Below, in pieces: positions 1-7,287 of a stretch of 34,297 nt of DNA. The notes under the pieces are model-generated. The model was not told where the DNA came from and made no database searches. It saw only the letters and a program-made list of their open reading frames with translations. This stretch comes from a virus, in the IMG/VR virus record IMGVR_UViG_3300025872_000165, positions 1 through 34,297 of that record, one strand, 5' to 3'. Every line of letters starts with the position of its first letter. Positions within the stretch are counted from its first letter, which is position 1. The translations under genes were made by a program, and so were the position numbers.

Positions 1-772
1 GTTACGCAGCGGCCTATCCTTAATGAGCTGCATTGCTTGCGGGATAAGCTGCTGATCGGCAGGCGACATTTGAGACGCTGCGGCATATTCCAGAATAGTC
101 TGCGGCTGGAACTTGCTGCAGATAATCTGCGCCTTAAGGCGGATTAGCTCAGACGCAAAAAGCGCAACATCCTCTTGCATTGAGCGAAGACGAAGGCCCG
201 CATACTGGCCCTTGATCTGTTGCGCCGTCGCAGTTTCGCTTGCGTAACTCGCACCGCGAATAATGTCCGAGATGCCGGTAATTTCATAAATCTGCGCCTT
301 AATGTCGGCACGCGCCTGATAGCACTGAGCAAGAGCAGCCGCCAGCGTATCCAGCGGCAACAGGTCAATCGACCCCTTCAAACCGCCCTTCTCGCCAAAC
401 GCCAGCCACTTGTCAACCGGAATCAGGCTGTTGTTATCGCCTTCCGTCAGAAGCCTCTGCAAGGCAGGCTGACTGGCATCGTAAACGCCGCGCACCCGCA
501 ACGCCTTAACAAGGCCGTCAATGCGGTCAGACAGAATATCAAGCTCCATAGCCTGATCCTGATACAGCACGAAGTCCGGCACCGGGACAAGGCTATCGCT
601 TGTCGTGGTGGCGTATAGGGGCTTTGGGCAAGGGAAAAAGCCCTCAAGACCCAACGGATCATCCCGAACGTCGATAAACTCAGGCAGGCCCTTGGACAGC
701 CAGTAAACCTTGAGCGTTTCCTTGTCCCACAGCTCGCAAATCTTTGCCCGGTTGTAGGTTTTCTTTGACTCG
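1..772. repeat. Variant terminal direct repeat, left copy
   Basis: Bases 1-772 align to 33526-34297 with no gap and 34 mismatches (about 95.6% identity). Both copies lie within the portal reading frame. Of the mismatches, 31 fall at the third codon position and 3 at the first; only one changes an amino acid (Leu to Met at 403-405). The repeat reaches both window ends, which is what a circular or permuted genome looks like when the contig ends come from two closely related strains. Confidence 0.95.
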
Positions 773-1458
773 TTGTAAGCGTTCAGCGGTTCCGGCCCCT
801 GATCCATTGGGATTTGATTAGCTTTTTCTTCGCCGAACCGCTCGATGAGTGCTTCCTTGGTCATGTAGACCCAGCGCCACACACAGGTCACTTCTTCCCA
901 TGTACGAGCCGTTGCGTGCCCAAAGTCGCGCCAGTGAACGTAGTCAACCGGGGCGCATTCGTAATCAATTTCTTCAGGAACGTCGCCAAGCTGGTTAGCA
1001 ATCTCGCCCGCTTCAACGTCCTCGGTCACTTGCAAGCCATCGTCAGGGATGTCCTGCGCCTTTACGTGAGGCTCGTAACGTGCCCATGCCACGCCACGGC
1101 CACCAAGGAACCGATCCTCGACGCAATAACGCATCGTGTTCCTGAAATCAGGGTAATGCTCGATTTCATAGTCGATGGCGCGTTCAATCAGCAACGAACC
1201 AACCCGGCTGACAGGATCGTTGTCGCCAAACCTGCGAGACACATCCGCCTTGGGCAGCTTTGCGTAAACGGCAGGGATCAACGTCTGTACGTTTGACCAC
1301 AGAATATTGAACTTTGCCGTTTCATTGCCCGTCTGCCCGCGAGTGTCGTCGCGGTAACGCTTCAAAATCTTTTTAACGCGAGCATTCCATTTAGAAAACT
1401 CGTTGTCATAGCTGCCGATGGTCGACAGGTACTTTTGAAGCTCGGTTGCAGGTTCCAT
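1..1458 (-). CDS. Portal protein, N-terminal part (runs off the window start)
   Basis: This is the dodecameric portal vertex through which DNA is packaged and ejected. The frame opens with ATG at 1458 and stays open for 486 codons to base 1. It continues in exact frame at 33525 when the window is circularised, giving about 763 residues with a stop at 32692. The size and the long C-terminal coiled coil fit the large P22-type portal class. Visible stretches include WSNVQTLIPAVYAKLPKADV near the N-terminus and RFGEEKANQIPMDQGPEP farther in. It starts 3 bp after the DUF6321-like gene stops and belongs to the leftward structural operon. Residue 352 is Leu here (bases 403-405) and Met in the copy at the other end. 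The portal call is strong; that it is one gene across the junction is inferred. Confidence 0.9.
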   Translation of the reverse strand, partial: MEPATELQKYLSTIGSYDNEFSKWNARVKKILKRYRDDTRGQTGNETAKFNILWSNVQTLIPAVYAKLPKADVSRRFGDNDPVSRVGSLLIERAIDYEIEHYPDFRNTMRYCVEDRFLGGRGVAWARYEPHVKAQDIPDDGLQVTEDVEAGEIANQLGDVPEEIDYECAPVDYVHWRDFGHATARTWEEVTCVWRWVYMTKEALIERFGEEKANQIPMDQGPEPLNAYNESKKTYNRAKICELWDKETLKVYWLSKGLPEFIDVRDDPLGLEGFFPCPKPLYATTTSDSLVPVPDFVLYQDQAMELDILSDRIDGLVKALRVRGVYDASQPALQRLLTEGDNNSLIPVDKWLAFGEKGGLKGSIDLLPLDTLAAALAQCYQARADIKAQIYEITGISDIIRGASYASETATAQQIKGQYAGLRLRSMQEDVALFASELIRLKAQIICSKFQPQTILEYAAASQMSPADQQLIPQAMQLIKDRPLRN

Positions 1459-1461
1459 TTT

Positions 1462-1752
1462 TTAATCCTTATTTCGTGCGCTGATTGCCTTGGCTTTTGA
1501 CTTGGCATCAGCCTTGCTAGACGCTCCCCATGCCCTAAGCGCAAGGGCTAGTCGCGTAGGCTTTCCGTCTTTTTCCATAGGCCCCGGCATATTGCCCATG
1601 CGAGCAAGGAAAGACGCCCGTCGCGGGTTATCGCCAGACTTCACGGGAGGCTTCAGCGTGCCACCCGTCTCGGCCTTGTAACTGGCACGGCCCTTAGCGT
1701 TCAAACCGCCTTTGGGATTCTTGCCCTCTTTACGAGTCCATGCAGCAGTCAT
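1462..1752 (-). CDS. Small basic protein, DUF6321-like
   Basis: This is a 96-residue, Lys/Arg-rich protein starting MTAAWTRKEGKNPKGG. It carries the pattern KEGKNPxGGLNxKGRASY, then LKPPVKSGDNPRRxSFLARM and GNMPGPMEK. As far as I recall this is the phage family DUF6321, often found near packaging and portal genes; no biochemical role is known to me. The ATG at 1752 overlaps the stop of the upstream ART-like gene by one base (TAATG), so translation is probably coupled. The portal begins 3 bp after its stop. High charge and position suggest a DNA-contacting or head-assembly role, but this is inference. Confidence 0.75.
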   Translation of the reverse strand: MTAAWTRKEGKNPKGGLNAKGRASYKAETGGTLKPPVKSGDNPRRASFLARMGNMPGPMEKDGKPTRLALALRAWGASSKADAKSKAKAISARNKD

Positions 1753-3098
1753 TATTTACGCTCCAAAATCCTAGCTTTCTTTTCCTCGCCGGGAAACACG
1801 ACAAAGTTGCGAGTGCCGCTACCGCCATCTCGACTACCAGCATCTAGGTACTTGATGCCGGGGGAGCCATAAGACCGCAGCAGTTCTGATGCCGCTTTAT
1901 CCCCGCCTTTCAAGGCCGATAGCAAAGCGTATGCGCCGCCGCCCGTGTCCATATTTGGAACGTACTGAGTCGCCTTGACTAACGCGAGGAAATCATCAGC
2001 GTCATTTTTAAACGCTCCGCTATCGCGGCTGATCCCATATTCAAGTGGCATTCGCTTTAGCGTGCCGCTTATTTGCTGAATCGACTTTGCAGACTCAAGC
2101 CTAACTGCTTCCTGAAGCAAATCACGTTTAGCCCAATCTGCAACACCGGCCCCCGCCGCCATCTTCCTAACTTTTTCCGCTGCGGCCCTGCCTAAAGACT
2201 CAGGAGTAACCCCAAGATCAGAAATCGCCTTCCTCACGCTCTCCGGCTGCTCACTCAACGGCTTATCCCAATCAAGCATACGGTCAATCATCTCGTCGGG
2301 GAGGTCTACGTGGTAGAATCTGCCTTTGCCTTTGTCGTTATATGCGGCAAATAGCTCTGCCAGCTTCTCCTGCGGAATGTCTCGCGTCGATGCGTTGGCG
2401 TTTTGAAGCCTGCGAGCGGCCTGCATTGGGTCAGTGCTGGCGCTTGCTTGTCTATGGAATTCGCCCCGCGCCCCTGCGGTTAGCTTGATTCCCCTTGCCT
2501 CTGCCTCTGGCCCTAGATCGAACGCCTTATAAGCATTCTGTACCTGATACCCCTTTGCAACGTCAGGATTCTCCGCAAAATACAGCCCGTGCCCGTAAGC
2601 CTGCGCCCCCTCACCCGTGCCTATCTTGGATGCGTCAAACTCGCCGAGCGGATTGGCCTCTGTAGCGGGGAAGCGGTGCGGGGTGCCGTGGTAGACGTCT
2701 AGCTCCTTCATCATGGGCCTTTGCATCAGCGAGCGCGGATTTAGGTACTCGCCAGCCACCTGACCAAGCCCGATCGGGCCTGACGTCGCTTGCTGTCCAA
2801 CAGACTTCAGCGCTTCTGCAAGCATCGCAGGATTCTGAACGACTTGTTTCCCGGCCTGATACATGGCTTTGCCGGATTCAATCGGATGCCGCGCAAGCTG
2901 GTATGCGCCCTCAAGCTGGCTTTCAAATCCACGGCCAAGGCCAATGCTAAGGTTTTCTAGATAGTCGCCAGCAGATAGCGGCTGTTCAGGCTGCGACGCA
3001 CGGTTGCCAAACAAATCAGCAAGCGCAGCGTCAGCCGTCGTCAACGCTTGACGACGCTGTTGCTGAAATGCCAAAGCGTCTGCCAGCTTGTTGGCCAT
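1752..3098 (-). CDS. PARP-like ADP-ribosyltransferase-fold protein in the head module
   Basis: The chosen ATG at 3098 gives 448 residues; a longer in-frame form to 3161 uses a non-ATG start and overlaps the upstream gene. Residues 1-130 are Ala/Gln-rich and helical, like internal virion proteins. An ART-like domain follows: YHGTP at 136-140 (His137), then YGHGLYFAENPDVAKGY at 168-184 (Tyr173). After a 230-residue helical insert comes GIKYLDAGSR (414-423) and GTRNFVVFP (428-436). This order resembles the H-Y-E arrangement of PARP-type enzymes, which move ADP-ribose from NAD+ to a target. By my alignment the last catalytic Glu position holds Asn431, so activity is uncertain. Similar domains occur in phage polyvalent and MuF-type proteins. 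Position between a head protein and the portal suggests it is packaged or ejected with DNA. Confidence 0.7.
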   Translation of the reverse strand: MANKLADALAFQQQRRQALTTADAALADLFGNRASQPEQPLSAGDYLENLSIGLGRGFESQLEGAYQLARHPIESGKAMYQAGKQVVQNPAMLAEALKSVGQQATSGPIGLGQVAGEYLNPRSLMQRPMMKELDVYHGTPHRFPATEANPLGEFDASKIGTGEGAQAYGHGLYFAENPDVAKGYQVQNAYKAFDLGPEAEARGIKLTAGARGEFHRQASASTDPMQAARRLQNANASTRDIPQEKLAELFAAYNDKGKGRFYHVDLPDEMIDRMLDWDKPLSEQPESVRKAISDLGVTPESLGRAAAEKVRKMAAGAGVADWAKRDLLQEAVRLESAKSIQQISGTLKRMPLEYGISRDSGAFKNDADDFLALVKATQYVPNMDTGGGAYALLSALKGGDKAASELLRSYGSPGIKYLDAGSRDGGSGTRNFVVFPGEEKKARILERK

Positions 3099-3100
3099 GA

Positions 3101-3406
3101 TTAGGCAGAGAAGATGCCGACAGCCACAACGCTTGCGCCTGCGCCCGTGGTCACCTTCCACGCTCCGCTGCTCGAGCGCATATTCATCTCGATGCTGTAC
3201 ACGCCGACCGGAGTGTTAGCAGGAACAATCGCAATCGACGTTGCATTGTCCAGAATGGTCACCGTGCCCGTAAGCGACGTACTAACGGTGACAATCAATC
3301 GATGCAGGTAATCGCCCGTCGCGCCCGTCCCGCCAAGCACCTGTGCAGTCTGCGACGCTGCAACTGTTTCATACGGATACGCATAAGGATAGCTAACGCC
3401 GCTCAT
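3101..3406 (-). CDS. Small head-associated protein (unknown)
   Basis: This 101-residue protein begins MSGVSYPYAYPYETVAASQT and is then rich in Thr, Val, Ser and Gly, with alternating hydrophobic residues that suggest beta strands. It has no Cys and no membrane segment. It starts inside the TerL stop (ATGA overlap, 4 bases) and ends 2 bp before the ART-like gene. Such small beta proteins between terminase and portal genes are often head decoration or head-tail completion proteins. I do not recognise a named family, so the role is inferred from position only. Confidence 0.6.
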   Translation of the reverse strand: MSGVSYPYAYPYETVAASQTAQVLGGTGATGDYLHRLIVTVSTSLTGTVTILDNATSIAIVPANTPVGVYSIEMNMRSSSGAWKVTTGAGASVVAVGIFSA

Positions 3407-4737
3407 ATTCTTGCCCTCTTAGGTTGTGCGCTCTCATGGACGCGCCACATATCATTCAAAGTTACTTCGTTTTGATCGCCAACAATCAAAACTTTGGCCT
3501 CAACAGGCTTAACTGGCTTTGGCTCGGCCTGCCACGCAACGGCCAGCATTCTAAACGCATCTGCCGGATGTGAGCACCAGTCATGGCGAGGCGTCTGCCT
3601 GAAAGCCCTCTTATCCTCGTCATACTCGCGTTGATACTGACGCAACGCCTCGAGGCCATCGGCGCACCGTTCCACGTGAAACCAGCACCTCGGCAGCATA
3701 CGCCTGACAGCCTGAATGCCGTCCTGAACGCCAAGGTCAGGAACGATAGTTAAGTTGGCAAGGCCAAGGAACTCGGCCATCTGCTCGATGATGGATTTAC
3801 CACCAGAAGCAAGCGTCTTTGCCCTCGCATCGTGGGGCAGATGGTGTTTGCCATAGCGGTATGGCTTGGTTAACACCGTCTCTGCCAGCTCTCGCACCGT
3901 AGCGCCAGACACGGCATGGAAGTCCAGAATATGAATTTCGCCACGCACGACTTGGTACCACCAGATAGCGGTGTCGTCGCGGTAACCTAAGTCCCACGCA
4001 GTATGGACGGGCACGCTGGGATCGTAAGGAACGTCACAGATCCGACCTTGATCCCCGGCTTGGCGCATCTCTGTGCCGTAGATTGCACCGACGATAGCCG
4101 CCTCGAAACTGCATTCGTATTCTTGAAGGAACTGGTCTTCAGATACCTGCGCCCTTGCCGCTTCTAGCTCTGTCTCAGGCAGCAACCCGGACTTGCTGGC
4201 AGGCAAGGACATGAAAAACCAATCGGGGCTTTCTTTGGCTGTTTTGACGATCTCCCAAAACTGATTCTTGCCCTTTGGCGTGCCCATCATCACAGCCCAC
4301 CCCTGCTTATCTGACAGGGCAGGCCGAATAACCAGCGGAAACACGCTAGGCTTCCAGTCGCCAAACTCGTCGCAGATGATGCCGCAAAAGCCAAGGCCGC
4401 GCATCGCGTCAGCATTGTCGGCACCGAACAATCGGATCACGGCCCCATTGACCAAGGTAATCTGAAGTTCAGCTTCGTTGGTTGACTTGGTTATAGGGGC
4501 CGCGAATTCTTTGAGATACGCCCACGCCACGGATTTTGCTTGACTGCGGTAAGGCGCAACGTACCCGAACAATGGGTACGGCCCCTTATACGTCACGGCA
4601 GCGCGGATAATGTCATTGATGGCTGCGACGGTCTTACCGCCTCGACGATGCACGACAAGCGCGGCCCACCTCTGCGTCCTGTTATGGAACGGCAGAAAGG
4701 CTTTGCGCGGCCTGTACGGTATCGTGAAGTCAGCCAT
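3403..4737 (-). CDS. terL: Terminase large subunit
   Basis: TerL is the ATP-driven motor that pumps DNA through the portal and cuts concatemers. With the ATG at 4737 it has 444 residues, a normal size. The ATPase domain shows Walker A VVHRRGGKT (28-36), Walker B GIICDE (119-124) and the coupling motif MGTPKG (151-156). The C-terminal RNase H-like nuclease shows DLGYRDD (Asp249), HDARAKT (Asp303) and HPADAF (Asp393). The ATG overlaps the TerS stop by 8 bases; an upstream start at 4758 would add 7 residues and is less likely. The gene order TerS, TerL, then portal a few genes later is classical. Confidence 0.95.
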   Translation of the reverse strand: MADFTIPYRPRKAFLPFHNRTQRWAALVVHRRGGKTVAAINDIIRAAVTYKGPYPLFGYVAPYRSQAKSVAWAYLKEFAAPITKSTNEAELQITLVNGAVIRLFGADNADAMRGLGFCGIICDEFGDWKPSVFPLVIRPALSDKQGWAVMMGTPKGKNQFWEIVKTAKESPDWFFMSLPASKSGLLPETELEAARAQVSEDQFLQEYECSFEAAIVGAIYGTEMRQAGDQGRICDVPYDPSVPVHTAWDLGYRDDTAIWWYQVVRGEIHILDFHAVSGATVRELAETVLTKPYRYGKHHLPHDARAKTLASGGKSIIEQMAEFLGLANLTIVPDLGVQDGIQAVRRMLPRCWFHVERCADGLEALRQYQREYDEDKRAFRQTPRHDWCSHPADAFRMLAVAWQAEPKPVKPVEAKVLIVGDQNEVTLNDMWRVHESAQPKRARI

Positions 4738-5047
4738 CAGACTCAAGCCAGCGGACAACGATCTCTTGAGGCTTACCGTCCTGTCCAGTGACCTCAGTGC
4801 GAGCCAGCTTCGGAACGTGGTACTCGATCACAGTCTGGAACAGGGTAAACGCCTTCTCAGGGTTAGGCGGCACGAGCCACTTTCCAGACTCGCCTTGTAC
4901 GCCATTAGCGACCTGATCCAGCCACTCTTGCAGCCTTGAGGCATTACCATCAACAAACTTGCCAATCGCTTCTCGGGCTTCCTGAGTCGCCTTATTGGGC
5001 ATTCCCTTTGGCCTGCCGGGGCCAGCTTTCAAGTTAGGGTTAGGCAT
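4730..5047 (-). CDS. terS: Terminase small subunit
   Basis: This 105-residue protein precedes TerL and overlaps it, as small subunits do. The N-terminus MPNPNLKAGPGRPKGMPNK is basic, with a GRPKG turn typical of DNA-contacting small terminase proteins. It is followed by helices around residues 20-50 and a C-terminal part ending EIVVRWLESDG. It should recognise phage DNA and regulate the TerL ATPase. The leader contains TCCCCACAGGA at 5070-5080, an element also seen before two other structural genes. The family is inferred from position and the GRPKG motif, since small subunits diverge strongly. Confidence 0.8.
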   Translation of the reverse strand: MPNPNLKAGPGRPKGMPNKATQEAREAIGKFVDGNASRLQEWLDQVANGVQGESGKWLVPPNPEKAFTLFQTVIEYHVPKLARTEVTGQDGKPQEIVVRWLESDG

Positions 5048-5092
5048 GATTTGTTAAGTTTCAAAAAGTTCCTGTGGGGAAATTTTTAAATT

Positions 5093-5266
5093 TTACGTGT
5101 CGTCGCGTCGAGGCATTCGCTTCATAGCTTCTGCCAGCTTCTTGCCCTTATCGGCTTGGTTGTACTCACGAGCTACGGATTGAGGAATGCCTGCCCGTTT
5201 AGCAAACTGGGGATCATGAGCAGCAGCGGCCATGAAACGGCGCTGTTTGTCGCTGTGGCTAGGCAT
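5093..5266 (-). CDS. 57-residue basic phage protein (unknown)
   Basis: This short gene reads MPSHSDKQRRFMAAAAHDPQ, then FAKRAGIPQSVAREYNQADK and an Arg-rich end, stopping with TAA at 5093. The pattern (Q)RRFMAAAAHDPxFAKxxGIPQSVAxEYNxADKG is one I recognise from small proteins next to phage terminase genes; its function is not known to me. The ATG at 5266 overlaps the stop of the upstream gene by one base (TAATG), which supports it as real. It is helical and positively charged. A 45-bp gap with a purine-rich leader separates it from TerS. Confidence 0.75.
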   Translation of the reverse strand: MPSHSDKQRRFMAAAAHDPQFAKRAGIPQSVAREYNQADKGKKLAEAMKRMPRRDDT

Positions 5267-5604
5267 TACTTAATCCTTTTTGCTTCTTCGTTATGCAGCT
5301 TGATTGCGTAATCCGTAGAGGCTTTTGGATTTTTGAAAATCCCAAGATGTTCGCCAGTCTTTTTGTAATGGGCAATAGCTTCATCGTTTGAAACAACTTT
5401 CCCATTTACAACGGTGGGAATCAGAATTTCTCGCCCATCAATGTTTACGCCCATGCTGCGAACAGTGCTGATTGAACCGTCAGGATTCTTTACCTGCGGA
5501 CGGCCTTCTAACTGGATATTTCCCGGCTCAAGCATTCCAGCGGTTACATCAGAAACCTTCTGTTGCCGCCTCAGCAAGTTTGCCAAGTCTTGAGCGTAAG
5601 GCAT
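5266..5604 (-). CDS. Conserved small phage protein with an RSMxxNIDGREILIPT motif
   Basis: This 112-residue protein starts MPYAQDLANLLRRQQ, a short helix, followed by GNIQLEGRPQVKNPDGSIST, RSMGVNIDGREILIPTVV and AIAHYKKTGEHLGIF. The second half resembles a domain often fused into phage tail lysozymes and polyvalent proteins, where a beta segment with VRSMxxNIDGREVLIPTV is followed by a helix with HLGxF. Its biochemical role is unknown. It overlaps both neighbours by one base (TAATG), so it sits in a tightly coupled cluster before the terminase genes. A structural or DNA-processing accessory role is possible. Confidence 0.7.
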   Translation of the reverse strand: MPYAQDLANLLRRQQKVSDVTAGMLEPGNIQLEGRPQVKNPDGSISTVRSMGVNIDGREILIPTVVNGKVVSNDEAIAHYKKTGEHLGIFKNPKASTDYAIKLHNEEAKRIK

Positions 5605-5987
5605 TATTTGAGATTCCTAAGCTTGTACAGCGTGGAATCAATCAGCTCGCTGATCTCGTCGATGATGTTTTGCAGCTGGCTTTCGTCAGGCAGCGTTTTG
5701 CGAGCGGCATCAACAAAATCTTTTATTTTCTCAAGATATTGCACCGGGTCTTTTGCCGGGGCATGAAAATCATTCGGGTATTTTTCGATGACGCTGTAGC
5801 AGCCTTGATAGGCTTCAGCCCACTTATCGGTCAGGTCTACGATGCCATCGTAGTAAGCACCCAGCGCAACGTGCTGCGCGTAAGACTTGGTTTGCAGGTG
5901 CTGGAAGTGCGTAATGGTCGCACTATGGAGCAAAACGCCAACGAATGTGGCTGCGTTTTTTTCGTACTTTGCGCTCGATTCGGCCAT
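5604..5987 (-). CDS. Four-helix protein, DUF5856-like, possibly ferritin/Dps-like
   Basis: This 127-residue protein is predicted all-helical. The first helices carry many possible metal ligands: His21, His27, His30, His39, Asp47, Asp51, Asp54 and Glu58 (HSATITHFQH then YYDGIVDLTDKWAEAY). This layout recalls the Dps/ferritin arrangement and the phage family DUF5856, known from cyanophages. If active it could bind iron or protect DNA, but no activity can be shown from sequence, and the ligand spacing is only an approximate match. It lies between the resolvase and the small packaging genes and has a GGGGTAAAA leader before ATG 5987. Confidence 0.6.
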   Translation of the reverse strand: MAESSAKYEKNAATFVGVLLHSATITHFQHLQTKSYAQHVALGAYYDGIVDLTDKWAEAYQGCYSVIEKYPNDFHAPAKDPVQYLEKIKDFVDAARKTLPDESQLQNIIDEISELIDSTLYKLRNLK

Positions 5988-6037
5988 AGTTTTACCCCAT
6001 TTTGGTACTCAAACCATGAACCGAACCCGTTTTTGTG

Positions 6038-6367
6038 TCAACCCTCTTTGCCGACCAGCTCTCCCTGAATCAACGGCAACGCATCCTCGAGACGCATCAT
6101 CACGAGCCAGCCTTTGTGATCCGCACGCATGGCAACCACAGGGGTATCGTTAGGCCCGCAAGCCGCCTCGATCTGTTCCATGAATTCGTAGACAGCAATC
6201 TTTTTTCGGCGCTTAACTTCCCACTTGAACTGCCCAGTCTGGATGTCGTCGCCACCGTCACGGGCCTGCCCCAACTTGCGGTTAATCTGCCAGCCTAAAG
6301 TTGCGGTAAGAATTTCCGCCAACTCACGCTCACCGGCTGCGCCCTTTGTCCTTTGCATTTTGCTCAT
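6038..6367 (-). CDS. Holliday junction resolvase-like PDDEXK nuclease
   Basis: This 109-residue protein shows the compact Hjc-like nuclease pattern: GERELAEIL at 12-20 (Glu13/Glu15), RKLGQARDGGDDI at 30-42 (Asp40/Asp41) and WEVKRRK at 49-55 (Glu50-Val-Lys52). This Glu-Asp-ExK set binds Mg2+ and cleaves branched DNA. Phage resolvases clear four-way junctions from recombining concatemers before packaging, which suits its place between the replication gene and terminase. An AAAGGA site precedes ATG 6367; Met4 is an alternative start. The gene is in the leftward unit, not with the other recombination genes. Confidence 0.85.
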   Translation of the reverse strand: MSKMQRTKGAAGERELAEILTATLGWQINRKLGQARDGGDDIQTGQFKWEVKRRKKIAVYEFMEQIEAACGPNDTPVVAMRADHKGWLVMMRLEDALPLIQGELVGKEG

Positions 6368-6393
6368 GTTTTTCCTTTACCCATCCGAACGGA

Positions 6394-7287
6394 TCACCAC
6401 CCCTTAAGAGCGTCTGATAGTCGCGCCAAGTTCCGACGTTGATCGGTGGCGGTAACTGCAACTTCTGGCGCTTTCTGGGACTGTCCACGCTTCAATTCTG
6501 CCCATGCTTGATCTTGTGCCGCCCGGTAATCCTTGCTGGCCTCTCCGGGGTTAGGAAGCCGGAAGTCTGCAAGGCCAATCGCCGCCCTTCGATCCGTCAG
6601 CTTCCTCAGTGCCAAACTCTCCGGGTCTTGCAAAGCCACGCCTTGCGGCGCTTGAGAGGCTTTCAGGGGAAATAATCCCTGCCACCCGGCTGCAATGCTT
6701 TGCTGGACTACCGCTGCCTGCTGTGGGCCGTACTTTGCCAGCTCCTTTGCAGCCGCCTCAAGGCTGGCCGCCTTTAGCGGCTTGTTAAGCTCTTTGCGGT
6801 ATGCCACCCACTTTTCCCAAGTCTCGATGTGCAAACCCACAATTTGCTTAACATCAAAAGGGGGCGCCTTCTTCTCTTTCTTGGGTATTGGGTATTGGGT
6901 ATTGGGTATTGGGAGTTCAACCTTCGTTGAGCGTTCGTTCAACGACCGTTCAACGTCCGTTCCTTTCTTCCTCCTAGCCCTGCCTGATGCTTGACCAGAA
7001 GCCCTCGCCTTGGCGGACTTATCCGCAGTGCGGTTAATTTCTTGGTCACACCGGGCCTGACGCCAGCCGGACTGCTCGAGCGCAAAAAACTCACGAAGGA
7101 TTGCCTCGACCACCTTTTCGTGATCGCGCATCCTGATTAACCGGGCAAGCTCTGGGATGTTGTTTTCGAGAGGCCGTTCCTGCCTGTAATACAGGTCGAG
7201 CAGCCTCCGGTACGCAATATCCTCGATCAAATCGAGGTGAGACGTATGCGACAGATAGTCGCCAATGTGCCAGTAATAATAATTCAT
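6394..7287 (-). CDS. DUF1376 replication-initiator-like protein
   Basis: This 297-residue protein begins MNYYYWHIGDYLSHTSHLDL and has the DUF1376 signature over residues 1-90: a helix with EDIAYRRLLDLYY, then RLIRMRDHEKVVEAILREFF. DUF1376 is a winged-helix-like domain of phage and prophage replication proteins (YdaU type) that often pairs with helicase-loading genes. The middle (95-140) is basic and low in complexity, encoded by short tandem repeats that look like iterons. The C-terminal part is helical. It has a GGAGG site 5 bases before its ATG, which overlaps the stop of a short upstream frame (ATGA). Origin binding is inferred from family and repeats. Confidence 0.8.
   Translation of the reverse strand: MNYYYWHIGDYLSHTSHLDLIEDIAYRRLLDLYYRQERPLENNIPELARLIRMRDHEKVVEAILREFFALEQSGWRQARCDQEINRTADKSAKARASGQASGRARRKKGTDVERSLNERSTKVELPIPNTQYPIPKKEKKAPPFDVKQIVGLHIETWEKWVAYRKELNKPLKAASLEAAAKELAKYGPQQAAVVQQSIAAGWQGLFPLKASQAPQGVALQDPESLALRKLTDRRAAIGLADFRLPNPGEASKDYRAAQDQAWAELKRGQSQKAPEVAVTATDQRRNLARLSDALKGW
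6881..6913 (-). repeat. Four-copy 7-bp tandem repeat, iteron-like
   Basis: On the given strand TTGGGTA occurs four times in a row (6881-6908), followed by TTGGG. On the coding strand the unit is TACCCAA. It lies in the middle of the DUF1376 gene and encodes a PIPNTQYPIP-type linker. Tandem 7-bp units inside an initiator gene resemble the placement of the lambda origin iterons within O. Confidence 0.8.
6925..6955. repeat. CGTTCAACG direct repeats with an inverted half-copy
   Basis: CGTTCAACG occurs at 6936-6944 and 6947-6955, one DNA helical turn apart (11 bp start to start). CGTTGA at 6925-6930 is the inverted half. It sits next to the 7-bp repeats in the same gene. The spacing suits side-by-side protein binding, so this is a candidate part of a replication origin. 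Confidence 0.6.

Noticed and set aside
814-1296. A 160-codon + strand frame opposite the portal gene
   Set aside because: It is antisense to the portal frame, which continues correctly across this region, and has no ribosome site of note.
6881-6913. The TTGGGTA array as a CRISPR or telomere
   Set aside because: The units are 7 bp with no spacers and lie inside a coding frame, so a CRISPR is ruled out. Nothing else suggests a linear telomere at this internal place.
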